Source: Limosilactobacillus reuteri
Lineage (GTDB): Bacteria > Bacillota > Bacilli > Lactobacillales > Lactobacillaceae
DNA: 64,000 bases
Reading direction: 5' to 3'
Assembly: GCF_003072625.1 (NCBI RefSeq)
Contig: NZ_CP027805.1
Location: forward strand, 804,001 to 868,000
Below are positions 1-9,490 of the stretch, in pieces. A model generated the notes under the pieces. It ran no database searches and was not told where the DNA came from. It saw only the letters and a program-made list of their open reading frames with translations. The first letter of the stretch is position 1. Each line of letters starts with the position of its first letter. Both the position numbers and the translations under genes were made by a program.

Positions 1-1
1 T

Positions 2-628
2 GAAATTCCCACTAGTGAAATATTAGCAACTATGAATTCATTAACGGGGACAATAGTACAAATCCCACCGATGTACTCGGCGGTAAAAGTAAATGGAAAA
101 AAGCTTTATGAATATGCAAGAGCTGGTGAAACTGTTGAACGGCCCAAACGGCAAGTGACTATTAGTAAATTTGAATTACTGAGCTCAAAGTATGATGAGA
201 AAAATAAACAACAACGAATCCGCTTTAATGTTGAATGTAGTAAGGGTACTTATATTCGGACGCTTGTTGTTGACCTTGCACGTAAACTAGGGTATCCAGG
301 AGTAATGAGTTTGTTAACGCGGTTGAAGAGTGGAGGTTTTACGCTTGATCAGACTCTAAGTTTAGACGACGTTCGCGATGCGGTAGCGACCCAAACCCTC
401 CAGCAATACTTGTATCCCTTAGATTATGCTTTAAAGGACTATCCGCAATTAACGATTCAAGAGGCTCAATGGAAAAAGGTTCAAAATGGGGGATGGCTTT
501 CTCCAAGTGAACTTAATACTAGCGAGAAGGAAATTGTGTTATCATTTGACGGACAAGTAAAAGCACTGTATCATTTTGATCCGAAAAATAAAATGTATAA
601 GCCAACTAAAATGTTTGCAGTTAATTGA
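2..628 (+). CDS. truB: tRNA pseudouridine(55) synthase TruB, 5'-truncated by the window edge
   Basis: C-terminal two thirds of TruB, which makes pseudouridine 55 in the T-loop of tRNA. The frame is open from base 2, so the gene begins outside the window and the catalytic-Asp motif is not visible. What is visible is the family block PPMYSAVKVNGKKLYEYAR and the later CSKGTYIRTL motif, then a C-terminal PUA-like tail. The next gene, ribF, starts 12 bases after the stop; truB-ribF is a standard Firmicute pair, usually after rbfA. The internal ATG at 32 is only a Met codon within the domain and not the true start. Confidence 0.95.
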   Translation, partial: EIPTSEILATMNSLTGTIVQIPPMYSAVKVNGKKLYEYARAGETVERPKRQVTISKFELLSSKYDEKNKQQRIRFNVECSKGTYIRTLVVDLARKLGYPGVMSLLTRLKSGGFTLDQTLSLDDVRDAVATQTLQQYLYPLDYALKDYPQLTIQEAQWKKVQNGGWLSPSELNTSEKEIVLSFDGQVKALYHFDPKNKMYKPTKMFAVN

Positions 629-640
629 GGAGTGTAGGAG

Positions 641-1588
641 TTGCAAGTTATAAAAATTCACCATCCTTTGGAAAAAAGACTAATTCCTGCGGGGCCAATT
701 GTACTTGCAATGGGTTTCTTTGATGGTGTTCATCGGGGACATCAAGCAGTAATCAAATGTGCCCGTGAAATTGCCCGTAAAAAAGGATTGCCGTTAGTAG
801 TTTTAACGTATGATCATGCTCCTGGAATTGTTTATCGTCAATATAAGGGTGGCTTTAAATATTTATCAACGGTCGATAGGAAACTCGAATTACTTAATGA
901 CCTTGATGTCGATCGGGTTTACCTAATAAGTTTTACATCGTCATTTGCAAGCCTTTCTCCTCAGCAATTTGTTGATGATTATTTGGTAGGTTTTCATGCT
1001 CAAACGGTCGTAGCAGGGTTTGATCATACTTATGGAAAAGAAGATATTGCATCCATGAAGTTGCTTCCTAAGTATGCAGCGGGACGGTTTGAAGTTGTAA
1101 CTGTGCCCAAATTTACTGAGAATGGAAGTCAAGAAAAGGTCAGTTCTCGAGAAATTCGGAAATTAATCGATACTGGTAATGTGGAAGCAGCCAACCAGGC
1201 GTTAGGGTATCCTTATCAAACAACTGGCTTAGTAGTTCATGGCTTAGCTCGTGGACGAACGCTTGGTTTTCCTACGATCAATGTTGAGCATCCGGAAGAG
1301 GAGCGAATTCCTGGGATTGGGGTCTATGCTGTCAAAGTTAAGCTCGGTAAGAAGTGGTATGACGGGATGGCAAGTGTTGGCCACAACATAACATTTGGGG
1401 ATGCTAATCAATTAACGGTTGAAATTAACTTATTTGATTTTCAACAAATGGTGTATGGCGAGGAAGTAGTTGTTCGTTGGTATCAGTACCTTCGTGGCGA
1501 AGAAAAGTTCACGGGAGCGGATGCATTAGTTGCGCAGATGAAACAAGATGAACAAAATTCCCGTCGTATTTTAGAAAAATATAAATAA
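641..1588 (+). CDS. ribF: Bifunctional riboflavin kinase / FAD synthetase
   Basis: Converts riboflavin to FMN and FMN to FAD in the cytoplasm. The N-terminal nucleotidyltransferase domain carries GFFDGVHRGH near residues 25-34; the C-terminal flavokinase domain carries RGRTLGFPTIN near residue 204. The length of 315 aa is normal. The start is TTG, preceded by GAGGAGTGTAGGAG, which makes a good Shine-Dalgarno. It lies directly behind truB, and a terminator follows. The flavin theme returns at the other end of the window with an FMN riboswitch and ribU, but the two loci are far apart. Confidence 0.96.
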   Translation: MQVIKIHHPLEKRLIPAGPIVLAMGFFDGVHRGHQAVIKCAREIARKKGLPLVVLTYDHAPGIVYRQYKGGFKYLSTVDRKLELLNDLDVDRVYLISFTSSFASLSPQQFVDDYLVGFHAQTVVAGFDHTYGKEDIASMKLLPKYAAGRFEVVTVPKFTENGSQEKVSSREIRKLIDTGNVEAANQALGYPYQTTGLVVHGLARGRTLGFPTINVEHPEEERIPGIGVYAVKVKLGKKWYDGMASVGHNITFGDANQLTVEINLFDFQQMVYGEEVVVRWYQYLRGEEKFTGADALVAQMKQDEQNSRRILEKYK

Positions 1589-1654
1589 AAGAGGTTTGGA
1601 TTGATCTTTTGTGCCGGTAATTGCGCCATCAAGATTCATCAAACCTCTTTTTTA
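1589..1654. terminator. Bidirectional terminator between ribF and the convergent 123-aa gene
   Basis: AAGAGGTTTG (1589-1598) pairs with CAAACCTCTT (1640-1649), with further interrupted pairing inside (ATCTT/AAGAT) and a T run after the right arm. The minus-strand gene ends inside the T run, so the hairpin can serve both convergent genes. Confidence 0.85.
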
Positions 1655-2023
1655 ATGCCGACTTCCCCGATGACTGGTAGTCTGGTTAATCTTATGAATA
1701 TTTCGTTCAAATTTGAATCCGCCATCAGTTACTAATTTGAAATGCCGCATTTTCCCATTAAAAGGCTGACCGTTTAATCGCACTGTTGTCCAGTTACGCA
1801 TAATTTCGGTCATGGAAGCAAGTGCCTTAAGTTGATTAGGATTATTCTCCTTAATGGCTTCGTCTTTAATATCTGACTGCAAGCGATAGATTAGGTTGTT
1901 ATGGTATTCTAATAGTTTATTCGTTAGGGGTGCATTACGGTATTTATTAAATAACTTCTGAATTAATAACATTGCTTCTTGAGTATTCTGGGGTTGAATA
2001 TAGCGATGTTCTTTATGTTTCAT
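1652..2023 (-). CDS. Conserved hypothetical protein, 123 aa
   Basis: I do not recognise this protein. It is 123 aa, basic and mostly hydrophilic, without signal peptide or membrane segment. The N-terminal half looks helical (residues about 15-70) and the C-terminal part is rich in Lys, Arg, His and Phe. AAAGGAGC sits seven bases before the ATG, which supports real translation. It is divergent from hrcA, so its promoter must lie in the same roughly 120-base gap as the hrcA promoter and CIRCE. It ends in the shared terminator after ribF. No function is assigned. Confidence 0.75.
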   Translation of the reverse strand: MKHKEHRYIQPQNTQEAMLLIQKLFNKYRNAPLTNKLLEYHNNLIYRLQSDIKDEAIKENNPNQLKALASMTEIMRNWTTVRLNGQPFNGKMRHFKLVTDGGFKFERNIHKINQTTSHRGSRH

Positions 2024-2058
2024 GAATAAAGCTCCTTTAAAAAATTATTTGACGTTTC

Positions 2059-2087
2059 TTGACTTTTAGGGTAGTAATTGGTATATT
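2059..2087 (+). promoter_or_regulatory. SigA-type promoter of the hrcA operon
   Basis: TTGACT (2059-2064), 17-base spacer, TATATT (2082-2087). It lies just upstream of the CIRCE element, so HrcA bound there would block the transcription start region. Confidence 0.8.
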
Positions 2088-2098
2088 GTACAGTGTGT

Positions 2099-2125
2099 TT
2101 AGCACTTGACCCTAATGAGTGCTAA
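2099..2125 (+). promoter_or_regulatory. CIRCE operator for HrcA
   Basis: A nine-base arm TTAGCACTT, nine-base spacer and arm GAGTGCTAA. This is the CIRCE consensus with one change (T for C at the last base of the left arm). It sits between the -10 box and the hrcA start. Established role: HrcA binds CIRCE and represses the operon at normal temperature. Confidence 0.95.
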
Positions 2126-2143
2126 AAGGGGAAGTGATATACG

Positions 2144-3196
2144 ATGCTAACACAACGACAGAAAAAGATTCTGCAAGCGATTGTACGTCAATACACATCA
2201 ACTGGTCAACCGGTTGGATCAAAACATTTAGCAGAAAAGTTGCCTTTTAAGGTCAGTTCAGCAACTGTCCGTAATGAGATGGCGGTTTTAGAGGACAATG
2301 ATTTGATCTTAAAAGAGCACTCTTCATCAGGCCGGGTTCCATCGAAACGAGGTTACCGTTATTATGTTGATAATTTGCTTGATCCACAAGCGGTTACTGA
2401 TAATGACTTGGTAGTGATTCAAAATTCACTTGGATCCGGTTTTCAAAAGATTGACGAGATTATTTCACACTCTGCAGATATCTTATCAAACTTAACTTCA
2501 TATACTGCTTTTACATTAAAGCCTGAGCAAGAAAGTGTTCGTTTGAGTGGCTTTCGAGTTGTACCGCTAGGAAATCATAAGGTTATTGCGATCTTGGTTA
2601 CCGATAGCGGTGAGGTTGAAAATCAGTCGTTCACTTTGCCACCTGACATTGACACAGATGCAATGCAGGTAGTAATTAGAATGATTAATGATCAATTAGT
2701 TGGCTTGCCACTATCAGAGGTGGTAAAGCGACTGAAGGATGATATTCCACTTCAGGTTCTGCATTATATGCATAGTCCCGATGGCTTCCTTGATATTTTT
2801 GATAATGTCTTATCTCAAGCAGCCCGTGAGCGGTTTTTCATTGGTGGTCGATTGAACTTACTAGATTTTTCAAGTACTCATGATCCCCACGCAATCCAAT
2901 CATTATATGGCTTGTTAGATAAGAATGACAACTTATCGAATATCTTGGATTCGACACTTACCTCAGATAATGGAGTTAATGTTAAAATCGGTCAAGAAAT
3001 CTCTAAGAATAAGCTTCTTGATGATTATAGCTTGATTACTGCAAGTTATAATGTTGAACAATATGGACGAGGAATTATTGCAGTTCTTGGTCCAACAAGG
3101 ATGCCTTATTCACGGACGATTGGAATTGTAAATGCCTTTCGCCAAGAATTAGCAAAACGACTATTAGATTTCTACCGTCACTATTATGATTCATAG
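2144..3196 (+). CDS. hrcA: Heat-inducible transcription repressor HrcA
   Basis: Repressor of class I heat-shock genes; it binds CIRCE, and its activity depends on GroEL in other Firmicutes. The N-terminal winged helix (QRQKKILQAIVRQYTSTGQP, residues 4-23) and the following ATVRNEMAVLE segment are typical, as is the 350-aa length. The ATG start has GGGGAAGTGA upstream. It is the first gene of hrcA-grpE-dnaK, under the CIRCE just upstream, which implies autorepression. No groESL is present in this window. Confidence 0.97.
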   Translation: MLTQRQKKILQAIVRQYTSTGQPVGSKHLAEKLPFKVSSATVRNEMAVLEDNDLILKEHSSSGRVPSKRGYRYYVDNLLDPQAVTDNDLVVIQNSLGSGFQKIDEIISHSADILSNLTSYTAFTLKPEQESVRLSGFRVVPLGNHKVIAILVTDSGEVENQSFTLPPDIDTDAMQVVIRMINDQLVGLPLSEVVKRLKDDIPLQVLHYMHSPDGFLDIFDNVLSQAARERFFIGGRLNLLDFSSTHDPHAIQSLYGLLDKNDNLSNILDSTLTSDNGVNVKIGQEISKNKLLDDYSLITASYNVEQYGRGIIAVLGPTRMPYSRTIGIVNAFRQELAKRLLDFYRHYYDS

Positions 3197-3208
3197 GAGG
3201 CGAGTTAA

Positions 3209-3781
3209 TTGGCCAAGGAAAAACAAGAAGATCAACAAAAACAAACTGCGCCTGAAAATGAAAAGGCACCTAAAAAAGATATAAAAAAAGAGGCTTCAGA
3301 TAAGAAAGATGATCAAATTTCTAAATTAAAAGAAGAGATCGCTGACTTAAAGAAGCAGCTCGCAGACAAAGATGACAAATATTTGCGAGCAGAAGCAGAA
3401 ATACAAAATATGACTAATCGTTTTAATAAAGAACGGGCTCAAATCCTCAAATATGATGGTCAGGATTTAGCAAAGTCAATTTTACCCGTGCTTGACAACC
3501 TTAAGCGGGCATTAGCAATTGAGGTTGTAGACGATAATGGTAAACAACTTAAAAAGGGTATTCAAATGGTCCATGATCACCTTGTCAAGGCATTAAATGA
3601 CCATGGCATCACTGAAATCAAAGCTGATGGTGAAACATTTGATCCTACTCTTCACCAGGCAGTTCAAACTGTTCCGGTCGAAGAAGGTCAGAAACCTGAA
3701 ACTGTTGTTAATGTTCTTCAAGCAGGATATCAACTCAAAGACCGGGTATTACGCCCAGCAATGGTTGTTGTAGCTCAATAA
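3209..3781 (+). CDS. grpE: Nucleotide exchange factor GrpE
   Basis: Releases ADP from DnaK. The first 60 residues are charged (Lys/Glu/Asp) and disordered-looking, followed by a long coiled-coil segment (residues about 40-80) and the C-terminal beta domain with the [12 protein letters not shown] motif. It is 190 aa. The start is TTG at 3209, supported by GGAGG nine bases upstream; the gene begins 12 bases after hrcA. It belongs to the hrcA operon and has no visible promoter of its own. Confidence 0.96.
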   Translation: MAKEKQEDQQKQTAPENEKAPKKDIKKEASDKKDDQISKLKEEIADLKKQLADKDDKYLRAEAEIQNMTNRFNKERAQILKYDGQDLAKSILPVLDNLKRALAIEVVDDNGKQLKKGIQMVHDHLVKALNDHGITEIKADGETFDPTLHQAVQTVPVEEGQKPETVVNVLQAGYQLKDRVLRPAMVVVAQ

Positions 3782-3805
3782 ATTTGTGAGAGAAGGAAAT
3801 AAATT

Positions 3806-5671
3806 ATGGCAAGTAATAAGATTATTGGTATTGATTTAGGTACTACTAACTCTGCGGTTGCTGTTATGGAAGGTAATGAACCTAAAATTATCACCAACCC
3901 AGAAGGAAGTCGGACAACACCATCTGTTGTTTCATTTAAGAATGGTGAAACTCAAGTTGGGGAAGTAGCAAAGCGTCAAGCAATTACTAATCCTAACACT
4001 ATTTCATCAATTAAGAGTCACATGGGTGAAGCAGGATACACTGTTGAAGTTGATGGCAAGAAATATACTCCACAAGAAATTTCAGCAATGATTTTGCAAT
4101 ACCTTAAGAAATATGCTGAAGACTACATTGGTGATACTGTTACTCAAGCGGTTATTACTGTTCCTGCATACTTCAATGATGCTCAACGTCAAGCTACTAA
4201 GGATGCCGGTAAAATTGCGGGCCTTGATGTTAAGCGGATTATTAACGAACCTACTGCTTCATCACTAGCGTACGGTCTTGACAAGAAGGACAAAGATGAA
4301 AAGATCCTTGTTTATGACCTTGGTGGTGGTACATTCGATGTTTCCATCCTTGAATTAGGTGACGGTGTCTTCCAAGTTCTCTCTACTAATGGTGATACTC
4401 ATTTAGGTGGGGATGACTTTGACCAAAAGATTATGGATTGGTTAATTGATGGCTTTAAGGAAGAACATGGTGTTGATCTTTCTCAAGATAAGATGGCTCT
4501 TCAACGTTTGAAGGATGCTGCTGAAAAGGCTAAGAAAGACTTGTCAGGTATTCAAGAAGCTCAAATCAGCTTACCATTTATTTCAGCCGGCGAAAATGGC
4601 CCATTACACTTGGAAAAGACATTAAGTCGGGCACAATTTAACCAATTAACTAATGACTTAGTTGAACGGACAAAGCAACCAGTATTGAATGCTTTGAAAG
4701 ATGCTGATCTTACTTTTGATGACATTGATGAAGTTATCTTAAATGGTGGATCTACTCGTATTCCTGCCGTTCAAGAAATGGTTAAGGAATTAACTGGTAA
4801 GGAACCTAACCACTCAATTAATCCTGATGAAGCCGTTGCTCTTGGTGCAGCTATTCAAGGTGGAGTTCTTACTGGTGATGTTAAGGATGTCGTATTACTT
4901 GATGTTACTCCACTTTCACTTGGTATTGAAACCATGGGTGGTGTTTTCACTAAGTTGATTGACCGGAACACAACTATTCCTACTTCAAAGAGCCAAATCT
5001 TCTCAACTGCTGCTGATAACCAACCAGCTGTTGACATTCACGTTCTTCAAGGTGAACGTCCAATGGCAGCAGATAATAAGACTTTAGGTAACTTCCAACT
5101 AACTGATATTCCTGCTGCTCCTCGTGGTGTTCCTCAAATCAAAGTTACATTTGATATCGATAAGAACGGTATTGTTAATGTTTCTGCTGAAGATCAAGGA
5201 ACTCACAAGAAGCAAAACATCACTATCAAGTCTAACTCCGGCTTAAGCGATGAAGAAATTGAACGGATGAAGAAGGATGCTGAAGAGCATGCTGAAGCCG
5301 ACAAGAAGAAGAAGGAAGAAGTTGACTTAAAGAATGAAGTTGACCAAGAACTCTTCCAAGTTGATAAGACTTTGAAGGAAGTTAAGGGTAAAGTTCCTGA
5401 AGATGATATCAAGAAGGCTGAAAGTGCTCGTGACGAATTAAAGAAGGCTAAAGAAAGCGGCAACCTTGATGAAATGAAAGCTAAGAAGGATGCTTTGAAT
5501 AAAGTTATTCAAGACCTTAGCGTAAAGCTTTACCAACAAGCTCAAGGTGCACAAAGTGGCGCTGCTAATGGTCAACCTGGTGATAACCAACAAAATGGTA
5601 ATGACAACGGTAATGATGACAATACTGTTGATGGTGATTTTAAGGACGTTACACCAGACGACAAGAAATAG
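3806..5671 (+). CDS. dnaK: Chaperone DnaK (Hsp70)
   Basis: ATP-dependent Hsp70 chaperone. The nucleotide-binding domain starts at [12 protein letters not shown] (residue 9) and carries [12 protein letters not shown] near 170; the substrate-binding domain follows from about 360, then a helical lid. The C-terminal tail is rich in Asn, Gly and Asp, as in other lactobacilli. The length of 621 aa is normal. The gene is 24 bases after grpE with AGAAGGAA before the ATG. A hairpin after the stop probably ends most hrcA-operon transcripts before dnaJ. Confidence 0.99.
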   Translation: MASNKIIGIDLGTTNSAVAVMEGNEPKIITNPEGSRTTPSVVSFKNGETQVGEVAKRQAITNPNTISSIKSHMGEAGYTVEVDGKKYTPQEISAMILQYLKKYAEDYIGDTVTQAVITVPAYFNDAQRQATKDAGKIAGLDVKRIINEPTASSLAYGLDKKDKDEKILVYDLGGGTFDVSILELGDGVFQVLSTNGDTHLGGDDFDQKIMDWLIDGFKEEHGVDLSQDKMALQRLKDAAEKAKKDLSGIQEAQISLPFISAGENGPLHLEKTLSRAQFNQLTNDLVERTKQPVLNALKDADLTFDDIDEVILNGGSTRIPAVQEMVKELTGKEPNHSINPDEAVALGAAIQGGVLTGDVKDVVLLDVTPLSLGIETMGGVFTKLIDRNTTIPTSKSQIFSTAADNQPAVDIHVLQGERPMAADNKTLGNFQLTDIPAAPRGVPQIKVTFDIDKNGIVNVSAEDQGTHKKQNITIKSNSGLSDEEIERMKKDAEEHAEADKKKKEEVDLKNEVDQELFQVDKTLKEVKGKVPEDDIKKAESARDELKKAKESGNLDEMKAKKDALNKVIQDLSVKLYQQAQGAQSGAANGQPGDNQQNGNDNGNDDNTVDGDFKDVTPDDKK

Positions 5672-5700
5672 CCTACGGTAAACAGTCTTAAAATGTTAGT

Positions 5701-5744
5701 GTAAAAGCCAAAGGCCAGAAAAAGGGACTTTGGCTTTTACTTTC
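5701..5744 (+). terminator. Terminator after dnaK
   Basis: GTAAAAGCCAAA (5701-5712) pairs perfectly with TTTGGCTTTTAC (5729-5740) and is followed by TTTCG. The T run is short, so some readthrough into dnaJ is likely. Confidence 0.75.
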
Positions 5745-5799
5745 GTTTGCTGGCTGTGGTATAACTAAACAAGCAATAAAGTAATGAGGTATTTATTAT

Positions 5800-6951
5800 A
5801 TGGCAGAACAAGATTATTATGACATTTTAGGTGTCTCTAAGGATGCATCCGAAAAAGACATCAAGCGTGCATATCGTCGGCTTGCGGCAAAATACCACCC
5901 AGATGTTAACCACGAGCCTGGTGCAGAAGAAAAGTTTAAGAAGATTAATGAAGCATATGAGACATTAAGTGATAGTCAAAAACGTGCTCAATATGATCAA
6001 TTTGGTTCGGCTGGTCCACAAGGTGCTGGTGGTCAAGGCTTCGGCGGCTTTGGTGGTGGTCAAGCTTATTCTAACTTTGGTGGCGGCTTTGACGACATCT
6101 TTAGTCAATTTTTTGGTGGCGGCGGTCGTACTCGTCGGGACCCAACAGCCCCGCGTCAAGGGCGTGATTTGCAATATGCAATGACTCTTGATTTTATGGA
6201 TGCGGTCTTTGGTAAAACAACTACTATCAAGTATGACCGTGATGCAGAATGTAAGACTTGTCATGGAACTGGAGCAAAGCCTGGTAAATCGCCAATAACT
6301 TGTCCACGGTGTCATGGTGCCGGAGTGATTACGAGTGTTCGTCAAACACCACTAGGCAATATGCAAACTCAAACCACTTGTCCAGAATGTAATGGAACTG
6401 GAAAGATTATTAATCCAGAGGATCGTTGTGATACTTGCCATGGGGCAGGACATGTTCACGAACGTCATGAGCTAGAAGTGAAGGTACCTGCTGGTGTTGA
6501 TGATGGTCAACAAATGCGACTCCAACATCAAGGGGACGCTGGTGAGAACGGTGGCCCAGCCGGAGATTTGTATATTGTCTTCCGAGTAACACCAAGTCGA
6601 GAATTCCGTCGTGACGGTTCAACAATTTACGTTGATCGTGATATTTCGTTCGCTCAAGCAGCCTTGGGAGACGAAGTAAAAGTTAAAACGGTTCATGGTG
6701 ATGTCAACCTTAAAATTCCTGCTGGAACACAATCAGAAACTAATTTCCGCTTGCGTGGCAAGGGTGTTCCACACCTTAACGGTAATGGTAACGGTGACGA
6801 GCATGTTACTGTCCATGTTAAGACGCCTAAGAGCCTTAACAAACGTCAGCGTGAAGCAATGTTAGCTTTTGCGGCTGCTAGCGGTGAAGATGTTAAGGGT
6901 GTTAAGAAGACGGTTCTTGATAAGTTACGGGATGCCTTTGAGGATAAGTAA
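5800..6951 (+). CDS. dnaJ: Chaperone DnaJ (Hsp40)
   Basis: Co-chaperone that delivers substrates to DnaK and stimulates its ATPase. The N-terminal J domain contains the HPD triad (YHPDV, near residue 35). A Gly/Phe-rich linker covers about residues 70-110. Four zinc-binding CxxCxGxG repeats follow: [24 protein letters not shown] and CDTCHGAG. Then come the C-terminal beta domains. The length of 383 aa is normal. The start has ATGAGG upstream. It is separated from dnaK by a weak terminator, so it may be transcribed both by readthrough and from its own promoter (TATAAC near 5760). Confidence 0.98.
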   Translation: MAEQDYYDILGVSKDASEKDIKRAYRRLAAKYHPDVNHEPGAEEKFKKINEAYETLSDSQKRAQYDQFGSAGPQGAGGQGFGGFGGGQAYSNFGGGFDDIFSQFFGGGGRTRRDPTAPRQGRDLQYAMTLDFMDAVFGKTTTIKYDRDAECKTCHGTGAKPGKSPITCPRCHGAGVITSVRQTPLGNMQTQTTCPECNGTGKIINPEDRCDTCHGAGHVHERHELEVKVPAGVDDGQQMRLQHQGDAGENGGPAGDLYIVFRVTPSREFRRDGSTIYVDRDISFAQAALGDEVKVKTVHGDVNLKIPAGTQSETNFRLRGKGVPHLNGNGNGDEHVTVHVKTPKSLNKRQREAMLAFAAASGEDVKGVKKTVLDKLRDAFEDK

Positions 6952-6961
6952 TAGTTTTTAT

Positions 6962-6998
6962 AAAGCAGGAAAAGCTTAATATTTTTTCCTGCTTTTTG
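6962..6998 (+). terminator. Terminator after dnaJ
   Basis: AAAGCAGGAAAA pairs with TTTTCCTGCTTT and is followed by TTG; a compact rho-independent terminator. Confidence 0.85.
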
Positions 6999-7081
6999 TA
7001 TATCTAGTAGAAGGTTTCCCATTCTAAACGATGATTTGGTATACTAGATAAAGAATATTCGTTGAAAGTGAGTCTTTTTAA

Positions 7082-8917
7082 ATGAACCTAGAAGAAATGA
7101 AAGAGCGGCAAAAACACATTCGGAATTTCTCGATTGTTGCCCACATTGACCATGGAAAATCAACGCTTGCTGATCGTATCTTAGAAATGACTGATTCAAT
7201 TAGCAAACGTGAAATGAAAAACCAGATTCTTGATGATATGCCTCTAGAACGAGAACGAGGCATTACAATCAAATTAAATGCTGTTGCCTTGACATATCAT
7301 GCTAAAGACGGTGAAGATTACATTTTCCATTTAATCGATACACCAGGCCACGTCGATTTTTCTTATGAAGTATCACGGTCTCTTGCTGCCTGTGAAGGTG
7401 CCGTCTTAGTAGTCGATGCAACGCAAGGAGTAGAAGCACAGACCCTTGCTAACGTCTTTTTAGCGCTTGACAATGACCTTGAAATTTTACCTGTTATCAA
7501 TAAGATCGATTTACCTTCTGCTGATCCTGAGGGTACTAAGAAGCAGATTGAAGATGAAATTGGTTTAGATACTGATGAAGCAGTTGATATTAGTGCGAAA
7601 ACTGGAATGGGCGTTGATGAAGTCCTAGAAAAAATCGTTAAAGATGTTCCAGCACCAACAGGAGATTTAACTGCGCCTTTGAAAGCTCTTATCTTTGATT
7701 CAAAATATGATGATTATCGGGGAGTGGTTCTTAGTGTCCGGGTTGTTGAAGGTACGGTTAAAAAAGGTGACCGAATTAAATTAATGAACGGTGGTACCGA
7801 ATATGAAGTTGCTGAAGTAGGGATTAACTCTCCTAAACCATTGGCACGTGATGTATTAATGGCCGGGGATGTAGGTTACATCACCGCGGCAATTAAAGAT
7901 ATTAAAGATACCCGGGTCGGTGATACGGTTACGAGTGCGGATAATCCTACAGATAAGCCACTAGAAGGTTATCGGCAAATGACGCCAATGGTATATGCCG
8001 GACTCTATCCAACCGATAATGCTAAGTTTAATGATTTACGTGATGCGTTGGAAAAGCTTCAACTTAATGATGCAGCATTAACTTTTGAACCGGAATCATC
8101 GCAAGCATTGGGATTTGGATTCCGTTGTGGTTTCTTAGGATTACTTCACATGGATGTTATTCAAGAACGACTTGAACGTGAATTTAATCTTGATTTAATC
8201 ACGACTGCACCATCTGTTACTTACCATGTTGAATTAGCAGATGGGACAACAAAGGAAGTGGAAAATCCGGCTGAAATGCCAGACGCTTCTTCCATTAAAG
8301 CGATTAAGGAACCATATGTCCGCGCCTCAATCATGGTACCTAATGATTATGTTGGCCCAGTAATGGAACTTTGCCAACGGAAACGGGGAGACTTTGATAC
8401 GATGGAATATCTAAGCGATACCCGGGTAAACGTTATTTATCATATTCCGTTGTCAGAAATTATTTTTGACTTCTTTGATAAGTTAAAGAGTTCAACACGG
8501 GGATACGCTTCCTTAGATTATGAAATTGATGGCTACCGGCCAAGTAATTTGGTTAAGATTGACATCTTGCTTAATGGCGATAAGGTGGATGCATTAAGCT
8601 TTATTGCTCACCGTGATTTTGCAGCAGAACGTGGTCGGGAAATTACTGCTAAATTAAAGAAGATCATTCCGCGGCAAAACTTTGAAATTCCAATTCAAGC
8701 TGCAATCGGCTCAAAGATTATTGCACGGACTAATATTAAAGCCTACCGGAAAGATGTTACTGCCCGTATTCATACTGGGGATCCAGACCGGCGTGCTAAA
8801 TTATTAGATAAGCAGAAACGCGGAAAGAAACGGATGAAGGCTGTCGGAAAAGTTGATATTCCTCAGGCCGCCTTTATGGCCGTTTTGAAGACCGATGAGC
8901 AATTGGACGAGAAGTAA
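7082..8917 (+). CDS. lepA: Elongation factor 4 (LepA), ribosome-associated GTPase
   Basis: Translational GTPase that binds ribosomes and affects translocation or initiation under stress. The G1 motif AHIDHGKST is at residues 20-28, DTPGH follows near 95, and NKID is near 140. The C-terminal LepA-specific domain is complete, with the basic end GKKRMK. The length of 611 aa is normal. A TATACT box near 7036 is a plausible -10 for its own promoter. Just downstream the core genome gives way to an integrase remnant and an IS element. Confidence 0.98.
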   Translation: MNLEEMKERQKHIRNFSIVAHIDHGKSTLADRILEMTDSISKREMKNQILDDMPLERERGITIKLNAVALTYHAKDGEDYIFHLIDTPGHVDFSYEVSRSLAACEGAVLVVDATQGVEAQTLANVFLALDNDLEILPVINKIDLPSADPEGTKKQIEDEIGLDTDEAVDISAKTGMGVDEVLEKIVKDVPAPTGDLTAPLKALIFDSKYDDYRGVVLSVRVVEGTVKKGDRIKLMNGGTEYEVAEVGINSPKPLARDVLMAGDVGYITAAIKDIKDTRVGDTVTSADNPTDKPLEGYRQMTPMVYAGLYPTDNAKFNDLRDALEKLQLNDAALTFEPESSQALGFGFRCGFLGLLHMDVIQERLEREFNLDLITTAPSVTYHVELADGTTKEVENPAEMPDASSIKAIKEPYVRASIMVPNDYVGPVMELCQRKRGDFDTMEYLSDTRVNVIYHIPLSEIIFDFFDKLKSSTRGYASLDYEIDGYRPSNLVKIDILLNGDKVDALSFIAHRDFAAERGREITAKLKKIIPRQNFEIPIQAAIGSKIIARTNIKAYRKDVTARIHTGDPDRRAKLLDKQKRGKKRMKAVGKVDIPQAAFMAVLKTDEQLDEK

Positions 8918-8975
8918 ATGTTGATGTAAAGGCGTTTATTGGCTTTGTATAAAACAAAAAATATACAAAACTAGT

Positions 8976-9023
8976 AATTTTTACCACATTTTTACCACGC
9001 GAGCTTAAAATGTGGTAAAAATT
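8976..9023. repeat. 17-bp inverted repeat downstream of lepA
   Basis: AATTTTTACCACATTTT (8976-8992) and its exact reverse complement (9007-9023) flank a 14-base loop. The left side also holds a direct TTTTTACCAC repeat. Its position next to an integrase tail suggests a former recombinase-binding or att region. That is inference; no second att core is visible. Confidence 0.55.
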
Positions 9024-9025
9024 AA

Positions 9026-9067
9026 GGATCAGTATTCTTTAAAAATAGAGGTACTGATCCCTTTTTG
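9026..9067. terminator. Rho-independent terminator beside the integrase remnant
   Basis: GGATCAGTA (9026-9034) pairs with TACTGATCC (9052-9060), followed by CTTTTTG. It can end lepA transcripts reading rightward; leftward it lies just after the stop of the integrase remnant. Confidence 0.75.
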
Positions 9068-9199
9068 TTATGATAAATTTTGAAATACTTGGTCAAAAAG
9101 ATTAGCTGTTTCTTTCTTGGACTCGGTTGAAAGATAGTCGTAAGTATTTGGTGTTGATATAGAAATATCACTTTCTATACCAATATCAGATTTTTGTTT
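9068..9199 (-). pseudogene. C-terminal remnant of a phage-type tyrosine integrase
   Basis: Read on the minus strand, this stretch encodes about 43 residues ending in YDYLSTESKKETANLFDQ plus seven more before the stop. It resembles the last helix of phage integrases, just after the catalytic Tyr (here probably NTYDYLS). The frame is closed upstream by a stop, so only the tail survives. The family call rests on pattern memory. The inverted repeat and terminator next to it fit an old integration site at the 3' side of lepA. Confidence 0.45.
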
Positions 9200-9345
9200 T
9201 TAAACTAAAAAGAGGCTCGCCCTCTAATACAATGAAATCGCCAAATCACATAGAAAAGAAGGTAACCTCCATAAATAATAATACAAGAACTATCCTCAAT
9301 TTAATAGACCCTCATTCAAATTTCCTTTGTCATTGATTAAATCTT
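9200..9345. other. AT-rich remnant DNA between the integrase tail and IS copy 1
   Basis: No convincing gene. A short hairpin GAGGCTCGCCCTC-like lies near 9212-9223, and a minus-strand open stretch of about 30 codons (hydrophobic, ending RGRASF) has no convincing start. It is probably debris of the same former element as the integrase tail. Confidence 0.4.
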
Positions 9346-9353
9346 GTTAGTGT

Positions 9354-9406
9354 AAGATTTTCATAGGTTGGATGAATAATTCATCTGGTCGTGGAAATCT
9401 TTTTTG
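9354..9406 (+). terminator. Terminator-like hairpin at the left end of the IS (also in copies 2 and 3)
   Basis: AAGATTT (9354-9360) pairs with AAATCTT (9395-9401) and is followed by a T run and TG. Inside lies a second palindrome, GATGAATAATTCATC. It would stop transcription entering from the left flank. Equivalent positions are 24130-24182 and 49280-49332. Confidence 0.6.
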
Positions 9407-9436
9407 TAGACCAATTTACTTATTTACAAAAAAAGA

Positions 9437-9486
9437 AAAGACCAGTAGCCTTTAGTGTGTCGAATACTAAGCAAAGGCAGGTCTTT
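9437..9486 (+). promoter_or_regulatory. Hairpin that hides the transposase ribosome-binding site (all three copies)
   Basis: AAAGACC (9437-9443) pairs with GGTCTTT (9480-9486), GCCTTT (9448-9453) with AAAGGC (9473-9478), and TAGT with ACTA further in. The likely Shine-Dalgarno AAAGGCAGG (9473-9481) is within the right arm, ten bases before the ATG at 9491. Transcripts entering from outside would fold and block translation. The same hairpin occurs at 24213-24262 and 49363-49412. Confidence 0.6.
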
Positions 9487-9490
9487 CCTC

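Noticed and set aside
5965-6345. Antisense open frame in dnaJ
   Set aside because: It is a shadow of the dnaJ coding sequence with no Shine-Dalgarno and no recognisable product.
9200-9300. Small hydrophobic peptide on the minus strand, possibly a toxin
   Set aside because: No good start codon behind the GGAGG-like sequence, and the open stretch does not resemble known toxin peptides that I can recall.
9455-9490. GTG start for the IS transposase, adding 12 residues
   Set aside because: The GTG lies in the hairpin loop region without Shine-Dalgarno; the ATG 36 bases later has one.
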